64,000 nt of DNA. Source: Faecalibacter rhinopitheci (GTDB taxonomy: Bacteria; Bacteroidota; Bacteroidia; Flavobacteriales; Weeksellaceae). Shown here in pieces: positions 25,458 through 34,438 of this stretch. The notes below the pieces were generated by a model. The model saw only the letters and a list, made by a program, of their open reading frames with translations. It had not been told where the DNA came from and did not search any database. Each line of letters starts with the position of its first letter. Positions within the stretch are counted from its first letter, which is position 1. Location of the stretch: positions 124,001 to 188,000 of the forward strand of contig NZ_JADGIK010000002.1 in assembly GCF_015234135.1 (NCBI RefSeq), given 5' to 3'. The position numbers and the translations under genes are program-made.

Positions 25458-25892
25458 CTAAGAATCGTATTGCCCATCATCAAAAACTTGGATGGAAACA
25501 TTTTTCTCAACTAAATCGGTAAATTTCCCATTATATCGCGTTGCTTTTACTAAATGGTTATCTACCCAATGGTAATTACCTCCACGAGGTTTTCCCATCA
25601 ATAAACCATGGTATTTAAACCCATGTTTTTGTAACCAAATCTCAGTATACTCGCGATGTTCTTCTGTACGTGATGTGAAAAATGTAATAATATGTCCCTC
25701 ATCATACCACTTGTTTAAGGTGATTAAGGCATCTGGATAAACATTTGCTGTTAACATTCTTTCGGGTTCTTCGTTAGGAATATCGTCGCAAATTGTTCCA
25801 TCAATATCAATTAAATAATTTTTTACATCGTCTGGTAAAATTGGACTTACTTTTTCTCCGTTTTCAATTTTTTCCTTTAAGAAATCTTCCAT
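25458..25892 (-). CDS. HAD-superfamily phosphatase
   Basis: A 144-residue protein whose first HAD motif is LIDIDGTICDD (DXDGT, about 27-37). The second motif is TFFTSRTEEH, and the acidic motif may be VFDDGQ near the C-terminus. There is no large cap, so a small phosphorylated metabolite or polynucleotide end is possible. From memory, homologues are sometimes labelled 'phosphoheptose isomerase', but no SIS domain is present here. It lies between two iron-sulfur genes on the same strand, with 42 and 73 nt gaps. Confidence 0.82.
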   Translation of the reverse strand: MEDFLKEKIENGEKVSPILPDDVKNYLIDIDGTICDDIPNEEPERMLTANVYPDALITLNKWYDEGHIITFFTSRTEEHREYTEIWLQKHGFKYHGLLMGKPRGGNYHWVDNHLVKATRYNGKFTDLVEKNVSIQVFDDGQYDS

Positions 25893-25965
25893 TTGTGTTG
25901 TTGTTTGTTATAGTGTATTAATTAATAGCAATGGGAGAGAATAAGTTTACAATTTTATCAGGATT

Positions 25966-27294
25966 TTAATCCTGTACCCAATTTAATCTGTCAGCGTTAT
26001 TGAATTGCCATGGCGCTCCATTATTTTCGACATTTGTCATCATCATATTTAGCTCATTAGGAGCAGCAGATTGTTCCATTACTAAGTAACGGCGTAAGTC
26101 TATAATAATTGATAACGGATCTATATTTATAGGACAAGCCTGTGTACATGCATTACAAGATGTACAAGCCCATAACTCTTCTGCAGAAATGTAATCATTA
26201 ACTAATGTTTTACCATCATCTACAAATCCTCCATTTTTATCGATATTTTTACTTACATCTTCTATACGATCTCTTGTATCCATCATAATTTTTCTAGGAG
26301 ATAGTTTTTTTCCTGTCAAATTTGCTGGACATTCAGACGTACAACGTCCACATTCTGTACATGTGTAAGCATTTAGTAATTGAACTTGGTTAAGATCAAA
26401 TATATCTTTCGCGCCAAAAGTTTCTGGTTCTCCTACAGGTTCCGTTGGAGCCGCAAAAGGATCTGCATTAGGATCCATCATCAATTTTACCTCATTTGTT
26501 ACAGATTCAAGATTTGTAAATTCTCCTTTGGGTTCTAATTTAGAAAACCATGTATTTGGAAAAGCTAAAATGATATGTAAGTGTTTTGAATAATATAAAT
26601 AATTCAAGAAGAAAAATATACCGATGATATGAAACCACCATGCAGCTCTTTCTACAATTGTAAGAAATGTTACATCATTAAAATGACTTAAAATTGGCGC
26701 AGTTAACCATGATGATATAGGAAAAGATCCTGCAACAGGATAATGTTCTGCTCCCATTTGTTGCAACACTTGGTCGGCTCCATTCATCGTTAATAATGCG
26801 AACATAAAGGCAACTTCCATAAATAAGATGTAGTTGGCATCATCTTTAGGAAAATCTTTCATTTCTGGTTTCCAAAAGCGCTGTACTTTAACAATGTTAC
26901 GTCGAATCCAAAAAATGACACATGATACTAAAACTAAGAAAGCTAAAACTTCAAAGAATCCGATCATTGCATCATAAAATCCGCCTAAAAAACTTAGTAC
27001 ACGATGTGTCCCAAACAATCCATCGATTATGATTTCTGCAACTTCAATATTAATTAGTAAGAATCCAACATACACAATAATGTGCAAAAATCCTGCGACT
27101 GGTCTTACTGTCATTTTACCTTGACCCAAGGCAACACGTGCCATTGTAGCCCATCGTTCCGATGGATTATCGAAACGATCGATCTTCTTACCTAACTTGA
27201 TGTTTCGTATAATTTTCTTCACATTTTGTGAAAAGAACCATAACGAACCAATCATGATAAGTGCAAAGATTACATTAGGAATGTAATTCATCAT
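25966..27294 (-). CDS. Membrane-bound 4Fe-4S dicluster protein (quinone-linked electron transfer)
   Basis: A 442-residue protein. The N-terminal half has about five membrane segments with histidines in a NarI/HdrE-like cytochrome b fold (VAGFLHIIVYVGFLLINIEVAEI; AAWWFHIIGIFFFLNYLYYSKHLH). The C-terminal half carries two ferredoxin-type clusters, CTECGRCTSECP and CTSCNACTQACP. This fits a menaquinone:iron-sulfur oxidoreductase working with the CCG subunit at 24624-25415; the electron donor is unknown. In many Bacteroidota the two subunits are neighbours; here a HAD gene separates them. Confidence 0.88.
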   Translation of the reverse strand: MMNYIPNVIFALIMIGSLWFFSQNVKKIIRNIKLGKKIDRFDNPSERWATMARVALGQGKMTVRPVAGFLHIIVYVGFLLINIEVAEIIIDGLFGTHRVLSFLGGFYDAMIGFFEVLAFLVLVSCVIFWIRRNIVKVQRFWKPEMKDFPKDDANYILFMEVAFMFALLTMNGADQVLQQMGAEHYPVAGSFPISSWLTAPILSHFNDVTFLTIVERAAWWFHIIGIFFFLNYLYYSKHLHIILAFPNTWFSKLEPKGEFTNLESVTNEVKLMMDPNADPFAAPTEPVGEPETFGAKDIFDLNQVQLLNAYTCTECGRCTSECPANLTGKKLSPRKIMMDTRDRIEDVSKNIDKNGGFVDDGKTLVNDYISAEELWACTSCNACTQACPINIDPLSIIIDLRRYLVMEQSAAPNELNMMMTNVENNGAPWQFNNADRLNWVQD

Positions 27295-27332
27295 TTATTA
27301 TAGTTTTTTTTGTGAGTTTTTTGGTTTTAGTT

Positions 27333-28307
27333 TTATTCTTGAATTACTTGCTTTTTACCAAAAACTGAAATGTTAACGTAACGACTTGGATTTTTCTTTA
27401 AGTCTTCTACCAACGCATTCATGCTTTTAATTGTTGCTTGCAATTCATTTGCAATATTGTCTTCTTTAGCTAATTTACCCAATGATCCTTTCCCTTTATT
27501 AATGTCATCCAATAAAACATTTAAGTTTTTAGACGCATTTTCAAAGTTTTTAATCGTTGTTTCAAGATCCATTGCGTTGATCTTGTCAGCTGTTTTTCCA
27601 AACTTTTCAATAGTAGCTTTAGTTGACGTTAAAGTAGTATTAGCATTATTTAAAGTTTGGGTGATTGTTTTACCATTTGCTGTGATTAATCCATTTGCAG
27701 AATTAGATGTTCTTTCGATTGATTTTGCAGTAGCATCAAAAGAACTAACAGTATTATTCATGTTTTTTAATAAAACTTTCAAATTCTGTTTATTTTCTTC
27801 ATCTAACATCGTTTCTACACCTGATAAAGTTTTATTTAAGGTAATTAAAACTGAATCAATTTTTGTTTGTGTTGGGCCTAATTGCTCTGTAATACCTGCA
27901 AATAAACCACCGGAAACTCGACCTGGTAAGAAATCGCCATCTTTCGCGATATCTTTTCCATAATCTAAGATTAATCTAACTTCAGGACCAGACATAATTC
28001 CTGGTTCGTAAATTTCTGCTACTGTATTTTTAGAAAATTGTACATCTTTTTCTACAGAAATTAATACTTCGAAGAATATCGGTTGTTGATCATCAATAAT
28101 AACGATATCTTCTACACGTCCAACTCTAAGACCGTTAATTGTAACTGGTTTAGATGGTGCAAGCCCGCTAACGTTTTCGTATTTTACTTTAAATACTCTA
28201 CCAGAAGTGAACAGATTTTTACCTTTTAAAAAATTAAATAAGATAAAAAAACTCACTAATGTTACTAAAACTGCGACACCTATTTTGGCTTCTTTTGAAA
28301 TTTTCAC
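27333..28307 (-). CDS. MCE (MlaD-like) lipid-transport protein
   Basis: A 324-residue protein with one N-terminal membrane anchor (about 8-26), an MCE domain (about 36-115; VKYENVSGLAPSKPVTINGLRVGRVEDI) and a long helical tail (about 150-310) probably forming a periplasmic coiled-coil tunnel. MCE proteins carry phospholipids between inner and outer membrane. No MlaE permease or MlaF ATPase gene is in the window. The start is GTG at 28307 (MKISKEAKIG). It follows the amidase gene by 53 nt. Confidence 0.9.
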   Translation of the reverse strand: MKISKEAKIGVAVLVTLVSFFILFNFLKGKNLFTSGRVFKVKYENVSGLAPSKPVTINGLRVGRVEDIVIIDDQQPIFFEVLISVEKDVQFSKNTVAEIYEPGIMSGPEVRLILDYGKDIAKDGDFLPGRVSGGLFAGITEQLGPTQTKIDSVLITLNKTLSGVETMLDEENKQNLKVLLKNMNNTVSSFDATAKSIERTSNSANGLITANGKTITQTLNNANTTLTSTKATIEKFGKTADKINAMDLETTIKNFENASKNLNVLLDDINKGKGSLGKLAKEDNIANELQATIKSMNALVEDLKKNPSRYVNISVFGKKQVIQE

Positions 28308-28360
28308 TTTTAAGAATGTTTTTGCAAAATTAATTATAATTTAGATAGAACTGGTCAATA

Positions 28361-29656
28361 TTACAAAGGTTCTTCACCATTAAAAGTAACAACGAATGCG
28401 TTTCTGAAACCTTTTTTCTGAACAGCCTCTAATGTTTTCTGTGCAGAATCTAATGTTTTATCAGTTCCAAAATAATAATTAAACATCCCTCCACTCTTCA
28501 CTCTTAACACGTTAGACAATCCGTTAAAGCGATCATCTCTATCTTTATATTTTTTATTAGATGTCATAAATAATACACGATAATTTTTTTGACCATCTAA
28601 TCTTTTATTTAAATCAAACTCTACTATGGATGCTTTTGTAAAACCTTTACGTTTTACAACACTCAATAATTCATCCGCTCTTGACTGTAAATTGGTATTT
28701 CCGTAGTAATATACGTATTTTGATCCATCTTGAACAATTTCCACATCAGTTAATCCTTTTAATTGTGGAGATGATATTGAATATTTTAGCGTTGTTTCTA
28801 GAAATTTAACTTTTAATGATTTTCCTTCTAAAGGTTTTTCGGCAACTTTTACAGGTTTTGGTTTTTCATCAGTTGAAACAATTCCTGAACGACGATCAAA
28901 TTCTTTTTTATATTCTTTAAATGCCGCATAAATAGCTTCAGTTGAAGCTTGTTTACCTGCATCAGAAGCTAAATATGTACCTTCTTCGTAATTAGAAATA
29001 AATCCTAATTCTACTAAAACAGATGGAGAAGCATTCCCTCTAAGAACGTGAAAATTTGCTTGTTTTACCCCTCTACTTTTTCTTCCTTGTTTGTTTACAA
29101 AAGATTTTTCTACTAAATCTGCAAAACGAATTGATTGTTCTTTGTAAGCTGCATTCATAATTTCGAAAGCAATAACAGCTTCTGGATCATTAGGATTAAA
29201 TTTCTCGTATTTTTCTTGATCCTTTTCTAAGAATACTACTGAATTTTCTCGTCTTGAAACCTCATCTGTTTGATTCATTTTATTTAATCCCATCACAAAT
29301 GTTTCTGTTCCTGTTGCAGAAGAATTCGTTGCAGAATTACAGTGAATTGAAATAAATAAATTTGCTTTGTTATTATTAGAAATTTGAGTTCTTTCCCAAA
29401 GTTCTAAGAATACATCTGTTTTTCTTGTATATACTACTTTAACATCTGGATGATTTTTTTCTATCATCGCTCCAAATCTTAAAACAACATCTAACGCGAT
29501 ATTCTTCTCTAAATCAGCAACTCCCCTCGCTCCTGCATCCTTCCCTCCATGGCCGGCATCTATAACAACTACAAAATTAGTTTTCTTTTGTGCAAATGAA
29601 AGTGTAGAAAAAAGCACCATCATTGCAAAAAATAAATACTTTTGTATGTTAATCAT
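28361..29656 (-). CDS. N-acetylmuramoyl-L-alanine amidase with two SPOR-like repeats
   Basis: A zinc amidase that cuts the lactyl-peptide bond in peptidoglycan. A signal peptide (ending LSFAQ) precedes an amidase_3 domain (about 22-240): VVVIDAGHGGKDAGARG with a zinc His, VYTRKTDVFL, ISIHCNSATN with a second His, and VLVELGFISNYEEG with the catalytic Glu. The C-terminal 140 residues contain two similar units of about 65 residues, each with the pattern F...L..V...G..YYYG...A...L..V..KGF..A.VV.F, resembling SPOR domains. The start could be 29668 (four residues earlier) or 29656; I prefer 29656 (MINIQKYLFF). Confidence 0.92.
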   Translation of the reverse strand: MINIQKYLFFAMMVLFSTLSFAQKKTNFVVVIDAGHGGKDAGARGVADLEKNIALDVVLRFGAMIEKNHPDVKVVYTRKTDVFLELWERTQISNNNKANLFISIHCNSATNSSATGTETFVMGLNKMNQTDEVSRRENSVVFLEKDQEKYEKFNPNDPEAVIAFEIMNAAYKEQSIRFADLVEKSFVNKQGRKSRGVKQANFHVLRGNASPSVLVELGFISNYEEGTYLASDAGKQASTEAIYAAFKEYKKEFDRRSGIVSTDEKPKPVKVAEKPLEGKSLKVKFLETTLKYSISSPQLKGLTDVEIVQDGSKYVYYYGNTNLQSRADELLSVVKRKGFTKASIVEFDLNKRLDGQKNYRVLFMTSNKKYKDRDDRFNGLSNVLRVKSGGMFNYYFGTDKTLDSAQKTLEAVQKKGFRNAFVVTFNGEEPL

Positions 29657-29689
29657 TTTTAATCTCATAATTAGGATTGTTTTTTTGAT

Positions 29690-29697
29690 TAATTTTG
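29690..29697 (+). promoter_or_regulatory. TAATTTTG box overlapping the apparent lptD start
   Basis: An exact TAnnTTTG match that includes the TTG used as the longest lptD start. If it is a working -7 box, translation must begin further right. No correctly spaced TTG -33 was found. Confidence 0.3.
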
Positions 29698-32382
29698 ACG
29701 CAATTTATAAAAAATAAGTTTTTCAATTTGTTTACTAACGCATTTAAATCCATATTATTTTTTAGCCCGGCCTTGGTTTGTACAATTACATTTGCTCAGG
29801 TGGATAAAAATAATGATAAAAATGGAAACTCAAAAGTAGTCACTGATTCTATAAAATTAGATACTATTATACCTGTTAAAGAGAAAATAGAATTTATAGT
29901 AGATAGAGAGTCGGATGACGAAAGACATGACCTAAAGAAACGTACTTCGTATTTTTTACGCAACTCGCGTGTAACGTATGGAGATATGTCTATATATGCT
30001 GATTATATTGAATTGAACTGGAATACAGGAGATGTATATGCCGAAGGTAAGCGCGATTCTATTGGTCAAATAACAGAGCAAACAAAATTCGTACAAGGTA
30101 ATCAAGAGTTTTTCCAAGATGCTTTTAAAGTGAATTTCAAAACCAAGGTCGGTATTGCATATAATGTACGCATGACTGAAGGTGAAGGAGTAATTATTGC
30201 TGATAAAGTAAAACGTGTAAATGATTCTGTGATGTATCTGCATCGTGCAGATTATACAACGGATACTTATTTTAAAGACGGGAAAACCAAAGATCCGGAC
30301 TTCGTATTACGTGCTTCGCCAGGAAAATTATTAGATAATGGTGATCAGAAAGTTTTAATTACTGGTCCTATTAATATGCGTATATATGACATACCAACCC
30401 CATTAGTTGCACCTTTTTCTTATATACCTCTAGGAAGTAAGAGATCTGCAGGTATATTAATGCCACGTCCTGGAGAAAGATCTGATTTAGGATTTTTTGT
30501 TGAAGGTATTGGATTTTATTTACCAGTTGGTGAATATTTCGATATTAAAATGACAGGAGATATTTATACAAAAGGTAGTTGGGGTCTGCGTACTGAGAGT
30601 ACTTATAAAAAGAATTATAAGTTTTCGGGACGCTTTGCAGCTAATTTTGAGAAAAGAATTAGTGGAATAAAAGGATTAACAACTGGAAATAATGCCTATA
30701 ACAAAAATGATTTATTTGGTGTAAGTTGGTCGCATCAACAAGATCCAAAATCAAATCCTTACACTCAGTTTAATGCGAATGTAAATTTCTCAAGTTCTAA
30801 ATATTATCAAAATTCGATTAGTACGCAGTACATCGAGAATAATCAAGTATATACAAATAACATCAACTCTTCTATTACATTAAATAAGAAGTTTAGAGAT
30901 TCTCCCTTCTCTGCAACACTAAGTATGGGACACTCTCAGTTATTAACTCAGCCAACGAGTCAAATTATATCTGATTCAAATAATAATATTACATTAACCG
31001 CTCCGCGATTAAATGTTAATATGACACGTATCTACCCATTTGCGCCAAAAGCTGGAGCAAAAAAAGGATTGATCCAAAATTTAGGTTTAGATTACACATT
31101 ACAAGCAGCAAATGAAATTAGAACTAATGACACGGATATTTTTACTAAAAAAATGTGGGATGAACAATCTCGTTTAGGAGCAAGTCATCGTGTTAATTTA
31201 TCAACAGCGGTTACATTAGCAAACTATTTTCCTTTAAGTTTAACTTCTACGTACAATGAAACGTGGAGTGATCAAAAAATTCTAAGAACATATAACCCTA
31301 TAAATCAACGCACAATAGATACGCGAATTAAAGGTTTTAGTGCTTATAGAACCTTTAATATAAATGCAAGTATTTCTACTAATATTTACGGTACATTTAT
31401 TAATAGTAATAAAAATGCAAAAATTCAGGGTATACGTCATGTAATCAGTCCTAATATCGGATTCTCTTATAACCCTAATTTTCAAGACCCAAGTTGGGGA
31501 TATTATAGCAAATACCAAAAAGACAATACCTCTTTAGTTGTTCCTCTTGGACAAGACAAAGAAGATGTTTGGTACAATCAATTTGAACAAGCTTTATACG
31601 GCACATCAATTCCTCAATTGACGAATAGTTTAAATTTTGGAGTTTTAACTAATTTAGAATTAAAGGTAAAAGACGACAGCGACCCAAAAGGGTATAAAAA
31701 AGTAAAAATATTTGAGTCTTTACGATTTTCATCATCTTATAATTTTTCAGCAGAGAGTTTTAAACTTTCACCAATATCTATGTCTGGTACAACCACATTT
31801 ATGGATAGAAAAGTTAATGTACAATTTGGTGGTCAATTTAACCCTTATAAATTAGAATTTGAACCTGGCAAAAATGCAGGTAAATATATTGATGAATTGG
31901 TAATGCCTCGTTTAACTAATTTTCAAATAGGAACTGGTTATTCTTTTGACAATTCTACATTTGGAGGAAAGAAGTTTGAACCAAAAAACTATAAAAAACG
32001 TGGAGAGATTAGAGATGAAAATTTCTATTTTGATGATGAAAATTATGCACATTTCGCAATTCCTTGGAGTTTAAATGCTTCTTTAAATTATACTTATAAT
32101 AAAGGAACTCTTCGAGAGGCTAATCATACAGGTTCTATAATGTTGAATGGTTCTGTACAACCTTCTCCTTTTTGGAATATTAATGTAAGTACAAATTACG
32201 ATTTTGTAGATAATAAAATTACAATGCTTAATTTAGGATTAGAAAGAGATCTACGTAGTTTCAGAATGTCTTTCAATTGGGTGCCAATGGGAAGATATAA
32301 GTATTACGGATTTATGATTGCTTTAAAATCATCTATGCTAAGCGATTTAAAATATAACGATAGATCAAGAACTAGATTTTAA
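29695..32382 (+). CDS. lptD: LPS-assembly protein LptD (Bacteroidota type)
   Basis: Outer-membrane translocon that inserts lipopolysaccharide at the cell surface. The 895 residues begin with a signal peptide (FFSPALVCTITFAQ), then an OstA/LptA-like jelly-roll region (SYFLRNSRVTYGDMSIYADYIELNWNTGDVYAEG, about 85-215), then a long barrel region of repeated amphipathic strands (about 220-895). No in-frame ATG exists between the upstream TGA stop and the signal peptide. The TTG at 29695 is one choice; TTG at 29728 would still give a good signal peptide. It is divergent from the amidase and leads a run with ridA, a membrane protein and pdxA. Confidence 0.9.
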   Translation: MTQFIKNKFFNLFTNAFKSILFFSPALVCTITFAQVDKNNDKNGNSKVVTDSIKLDTIIPVKEKIEFIVDRESDDERHDLKKRTSYFLRNSRVTYGDMSIYADYIELNWNTGDVYAEGKRDSIGQITEQTKFVQGNQEFFQDAFKVNFKTKVGIAYNVRMTEGEGVIIADKVKRVNDSVMYLHRADYTTDTYFKDGKTKDPDFVLRASPGKLLDNGDQKVLITGPINMRIYDIPTPLVAPFSYIPLGSKRSAGILMPRPGERSDLGFFVEGIGFYLPVGEYFDIKMTGDIYTKGSWGLRTESTYKKNYKFSGRFAANFEKRISGIKGLTTGNNAYNKNDLFGVSWSHQQDPKSNPYTQFNANVNFSSSKYYQNSISTQYIENNQVYTNNINSSITLNKKFRDSPFSATLSMGHSQLLTQPTSQIISDSNNNITLTAPRLNVNMTRIYPFAPKAGAKKGLIQNLGLDYTLQAANEIRTNDTDIFTKKMWDEQSRLGASHRVNLSTAVTLANYFPLSLTSTYNETWSDQKILRTYNPINQRTIDTRIKGFSAYRTFNINASISTNIYGTFINSNKNAKIQGIRHVISPNIGFSYNPNFQDPSWGYYSKYQKDNTSLVVPLGQDKEDVWYNQFEQALYGTSIPQLTNSLNFGVLTNLELKVKDDSDPKGYKKVKIFESLRFSSSYNFSAESFKLSPISMSGTTTFMDRKVNVQFGGQFNPYKLEFEPGKNAGKYIDELVMPRLTNFQIGTGYSFDNSTFGGKKFEPKNYKKRGEIRDENFYFDDENYAHFAIPWSLNASLNYTYNKGTLREANHTGSIMLNGSVQPSPFWNINVSTNYDFVDNKITMLNLGLERDLRSFRMSFNWVPMGRYKYYGFMIALKSSMLSDLKYNDRSRTRF

Positions 32383-32397
32383 AAAAACACAAACAAT

Positions 32398-32781
32398 ATG
32401 AAAAAAGAAATTATATACACAGCAAAAGCACCTGAAGCAATTGGACCATATTCTCAAGGTGTAAAATATAATGGATTTGTATACACTTCTGGACAAATCC
32501 CTTTTAATGTAGAAGCAGGAGCATTAGTTACTACAGGAATAAAAGATGAAGTGCACCAAGTAATGAAAAATGTAAAAGCTATTTTAGAAGCTGCCGGAAC
32601 ATCAATTGATAATATTGTGAAAACTACAATTTTTGTGAAGGATTTAAATGACTTTAATGAGGTAAACGAGGTATATGCATCTTATTTTACAGATACTAAT
32701 TACCCAGCACGAGAATGTGTAGAAGTAGCACGTTTACCTCGCGATGTAAACGTAGAAATTTCAGTGATTGCAATTGCATAA
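32398..32781 (+). CDS. ridA: RidA family reactive-intermediate deaminase
   Basis: A 127-residue YjgF/YER057c/UK114-family protein that hydrolyses reactive enamine/imine intermediates such as 2-aminoacrylate to keto acids and ammonia. Signatures are APEAIGPYSQGVKYNGFVYTSGQIP (10-34), the trimer-site Arg in YPARECVEVARLPRDVNVEISVIA, and full family length. It starts 15 nt after lptD, so is probably co-transcribed with it. Confidence 0.96.
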   Translation: MKKEIIYTAKAPEAIGPYSQGVKYNGFVYTSGQIPFNVEAGALVTTGIKDEVHQVMKNVKAILEAAGTSIDNIVKTTIFVKDLNDFNEVNEVYASYFTDTNYPARECVEVARLPRDVNVEISVIAIA

Positions 32782-32801
32782 CTGAGAACTAAACAATAAA
32801 T

Positions 32802-33281
32802 ATGCTAAAAGACAAAACTGTACTAAGGAATATAATTGGTGTAATTACTGGTTTGATAGTTGTATATCTTATCGTAAATTTAGGAATTACATTAAATGCT
32901 GAAAGATTAGGATGGACAGATGAAAAAGTTTTTCCGGAATGGAGACATATTATAAAATATTTCACAAAAGGTGATGGGAAACAATTCGAAATAGATTTTT
33001 TTGGATTAATGTTATTATCATCTGGTATTGCAGCTTTATGCGGGGGTATCGTAACAGCTATTATCGTTAGAAAAGCAAAACAAGCTTATTCAATGTTAAT
33101 TGGATTTATTCTATTATTAGTAGCCTTTGGAGATATTATTTTCACTCCATACCATCCCACATGGTACGAAATTGCAATATGTCCAGTACTATTCTTATTT
33201 TCATGGATAGGAGGATTAATTATAGACATTATCTATAAAAAATTCTTTCGAAAGAAGAAACCAATTTCTCAATCCTACTAA
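32802..33281 (+). CDS. Integral membrane protein, function unknown
   Basis: A 159-residue protein with four predicted membrane segments (about 9-30, 67-90, 94-113 and 124-146), a polar loop of about 35 residues between the first two, and a basic C-terminal tail (KKFFRKKK). No family recognised. It sits between ridA and pdxA with 20 and 12 nt gaps, so it is part of the same transcript. Confidence 0.78.
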   Translation: MLKDKTVLRNIIGVITGLIVVYLIVNLGITLNAERLGWTDEKVFPEWRHIIKYFTKGDGKQFEIDFFGLMLLSSGIAALCGGIVTAIIVRKAKQAYSMLIGFILLLVAFGDIIFTPYHPTWYEIAICPVLFLFSWIGGLIIDIIYKKFFRKKKPISQSY

Positions 33282-33293
33282 TAAAACAAAAAT

Positions 33294-34367
33294 ATGTCTG
33301 AAAAAGATAAAAAAATACGTGTTGCCATATCTATTGGAGACTACAATGGAATTGGAATTGAAATTATTTTAAAAACTTTAGTTGATAAAGATATTACAGA
33401 ATTCTTTACACCTGTAATTTTTGGATCTACTAAATTATTATCACATCAAAAAGATAAATTAAAACTTGATCGCATCAATTTTCAAGGAATACAAGATGTA
33501 AATCAAATTATCGATGGAAAAATAAATATTGTTAATTTATGGAAAGATCAAATTGACGTTCAATTCGGAAAGGTAACTAAACAAGCTGGAGAATATGCCT
33601 ATCAATCGCTAAAAGCAGCTGCACAATCGGTAGTAGATGGCTTTACAGATGTATTAGTTACTGCACCTATTAACAAAGATAATATTCAGTCAGAGGAATT
33701 CCATTTCCCAGGACACACAGAATACTTAGGCGAAGTATGGGGTGGAGAACCATTAATGTTTTTAGTAGCAGAAAAAATAAAAGTAGGTTTAGTCTCTCAA
33801 CACATACCAATTGCTAAAGTAGCACAAAGCATTACAAAGAAAAATGTTTACAATAAAATTCAGCAAATCTATAAAAGTTTAGTTGAAGATTATACCATAG
33901 AAAAACCAAAAATTGCAGTACTTGGGTTAAATCCACATGCTGGTGATAATGGTTTATTAGGAACAGAAGAACAAGAAATTATAAATCCTGCAATAGAGCG
34001 CTGTAAAACTGAAAACAAATTAGTATACGGCCCATATTCTGCTGATAGTTTCTTTAATCCTTCAAATTTAGATGTTTTTGATGCAGTCCTAGCAATGTAT
34101 CATGATCAAGGTTTAATCCCATTTAAGACCATCGCATTTGATGAAGGAGTAAACTATACAGCTGGATTAAAATATGTACGTACATCTCCTGATCATGGAG
34201 TAGCTTATGACATTGCTGGAAAAGGAATTGCTAACAATGAATCTTTTAAAGAGGCTATTTTTTTAGCAATGGAATTATATAAAAATCGCCTAGATTATGC
34301 TGAATTAACTAAAGATATTCTTCAGCATATCCCATTAAAACTAGAAAAAGGCGAGAATAGAGAATAA
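33294..34367 (+). CDS. pdxA: 4-hydroxythreonine-4-phosphate dehydrogenase
   Basis: NAD-dependent enzyme of DXP-dependent pyridoxal 5'-phosphate synthesis, oxidising and decarboxylating 4-phosphohydroxy-L-threonine. The 357-residue protein has ISIGDYNGIGIEI at the N-terminus, TAPINK, the metal-binding PGHTEYLGE, GLNPHAGDNGLLG, and MYHDQGLIPFKTIAFDEGVNYTAGL with another metal His, then TSPDHGVAYDIAGKG. All key regions are intact. No other PLP gene is in the window. Confidence 0.96.
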   Translation: MSEKDKKIRVAISIGDYNGIGIEIILKTLVDKDITEFFTPVIFGSTKLLSHQKDKLKLDRINFQGIQDVNQIIDGKINIVNLWKDQIDVQFGKVTKQAGEYAYQSLKAAAQSVVDGFTDVLVTAPINKDNIQSEEFHFPGHTEYLGEVWGGEPLMFLVAEKIKVGLVSQHIPIAKVAQSITKKNVYNKIQQIYKSLVEDYTIEKPKIAVLGLNPHAGDNGLLGTEEQEIINPAIERCKTENKLVYGPYSADSFFNPSNLDVFDAVLAMYHDQGLIPFKTIAFDEGVNYTAGLKYVRTSPDHGVAYDIAGKGIANNESFKEAIFLAMELYKNRLDYAELTKDILQHIPLKLEKGENRE

Positions 34368-34414
34368 AAAATTAAAATATTTAGCAAAGAGTTCTTTATT
34401 TAAAAGAAAAAAAT

Positions 34415-34422
34415 TATCTTTG
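34415..34422 (+). promoter_or_regulatory. Putative -7 box for yceD-rpmF
   Basis: TATCTTTG, an exact TAnnTTTG match, 16 nt ahead of the yceD ATG, in a 71-nt intergenic gap. No clear -33 TTG. Confidence 0.5.
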
Positions 34423-34438
34423 CGAACCTTTTCGTGAT

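Noticed and set aside
27421-27963. Plus-strand frame of 180 codons
   Set aside because: Antisense to the helical tail of the MCE protein; hydrophobic look arises from reversed Asn/Lys/Asp codons.
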